Notes under the pieces: generated by a model | Told to the model about the DNA's origin: nothing | The model's database searches: none | What the model saw: the letters and a program-made list of their open reading frames with translations, nothing else | NCBI GenBank assembly: GCA_003564925.1 | Contig: PXDW01000104.1 | Coordinates: 1 to 14,051, forward strand | Direction of reading: 5' to 3' | Source of the DNA: Candidatus Woesearchaeota archaeon | GTDB taxonomy: Archaea; Nanobdellota; Nanobdellia; Woesearchaeales; PXDW01 | DNA: 14,051 bases | Position numbers and translations under genes: made by a program | In this document: one piece after another, positions 13,675 through 14,051 of the stretch | Position numbering within the stretch: position 1 is the stretch's first letter | How the letters are laid out: each line of letters begins with the position of its first letter

Positions 13675-14051
13675 TCAATTCATTATAAATTTTTTATCAT
13701 AACCTTTTGATCCTAGCATGTTAATAGCCTTCTTTGTATTTAATATTATTTTTCGGTATATTTTATCATCTATTTCAAATAAATTATTATATTCTAATAT
13801 TTCAGAAAGTGAATTTATTGAATTAAGATCAATTTTCTTATCTTTGTATTTTTTCATTATTTTGGAAATATCTGATAATGGCCATGAATTTTCACTTACC
13901 TCATGAATTGTCTTTCTTAATTTTTTATATTTTATTGAAGCATTTTGATAGTGCCTATTTTCTATTTTCGAGCACAGAGCATCAACAGCCGCCAGCTTTA
14001 ACATATCTATTTCCTTTTCCTCAAGATTCTCATCATAATTTTTGCATTTCC
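13675..14051 (-). CDS. Unrecognised protein, 3' part (partial at window end)
   Basis: The frame stays open to the last base of the window (in-frame codons to 14049 give a preceding KCKNYDENLEEKEID segment). The ATG at 14004 is therefore probably internal and the true start lies outside. The visible 124 residues are soluble, lysine-rich and helical, with a pattern LKLAAVDALCSKIENRHYQNASIKYKKL, SWPLSDISKIMKKYKDKKIDLNSINSLSEILEYNNL and a final TKKAINMLGSKGYDKKFIMN. No enzyme motif is seen. It converges with the gene at 12697 with no gap between the stops, which fits a compact pair acquired or maintained together, but this is only positional. Confidence 0.65.
   Translation of the reverse strand, partial: KCKNYDENLEEKEIDMLKLAAVDALCSKIENRHYQNASIKYKKLRKTIHEVSENSWPLSDISKIMKKYKDKKIDLNSINSLSEILEYNNLFEIDDKIYRKIILNTKKAINMLGSKGYDKKFIMN

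Noticed and set aside
1..14051. CRISPR array, insertion sequence, or attachment-site repeat
   Set aside because: No regularly spaced repeats, transposase or integrase motifs, or second copy of the tRNA 3' end were found.

Overview
The window is AT-rich archaeal DNA. A TFB/TFIIB-type initiation factor, the C-terminus of a family B DNA polymerase ending in a PCNA-binding peptide, an archaeal/eukaryotic-type isoleucyl-tRNA synthetase, a HemK2/Mtq2-type methyltransferase, an intron-bearing tRNA and TATA boxes about 25-28 bases ahead of many start codons all agree on this. The compact layout, tail-to-tail gene overlaps and small Cys-rich secreted proteins suggest a DPANN-type lineage such as Woesearchaeota or Pacearchaeota. 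That placement is inference from style, not from a phylogeny.

Left part (1-4240): the 3' end of polB, a 51-residue zinc-ribbon gene behind a long leader, a Cys-rich YkgJ-like small gene whose two halves lie in different frames joined at an A AAA AAC heptamer, then ileS. Middle (4315-9434): a large membrane-anchored Cys-rich protein with a C-terminal TIM-barrel hydrolase-like domain on the minus strand. It is divergent from a winged-helix protein, which is followed by an unrecognised gene and a fusion of a release-factor-type methyltransferase to a COG2112-like kinase. A minus-strand small Cys-rich lipoprotein then shares a palindromic TATA box with a divergent one-domain O6-alkylguanine transferase. 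Right part (9415-14051): tfb on the minus strand, divergent from asnB, then a tRNA-Ser(UGA) gene, an unrecognised 325-residue protein, and the 3' part of another unrecognised gene at the window edge.

Most of the genes are informational (replication, transcription initiation, charging, tRNA, release-factor modification) or DNA repair, with two secreted Cys-rich proteins. No single pathway links them.

The strongest unusual signals are three. The tRNA-Ser gene appears to be interrupted twice, at 37/38 and inside the T-loop at 59/60. The small Cys-rich gene carries a textbook -1 slippery heptamer directly before a stop. The methyltransferase-kinase fusion combines two activities of the translation/modification sphere. 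No CRISPR array, insertion sequence or rRNA was seen.
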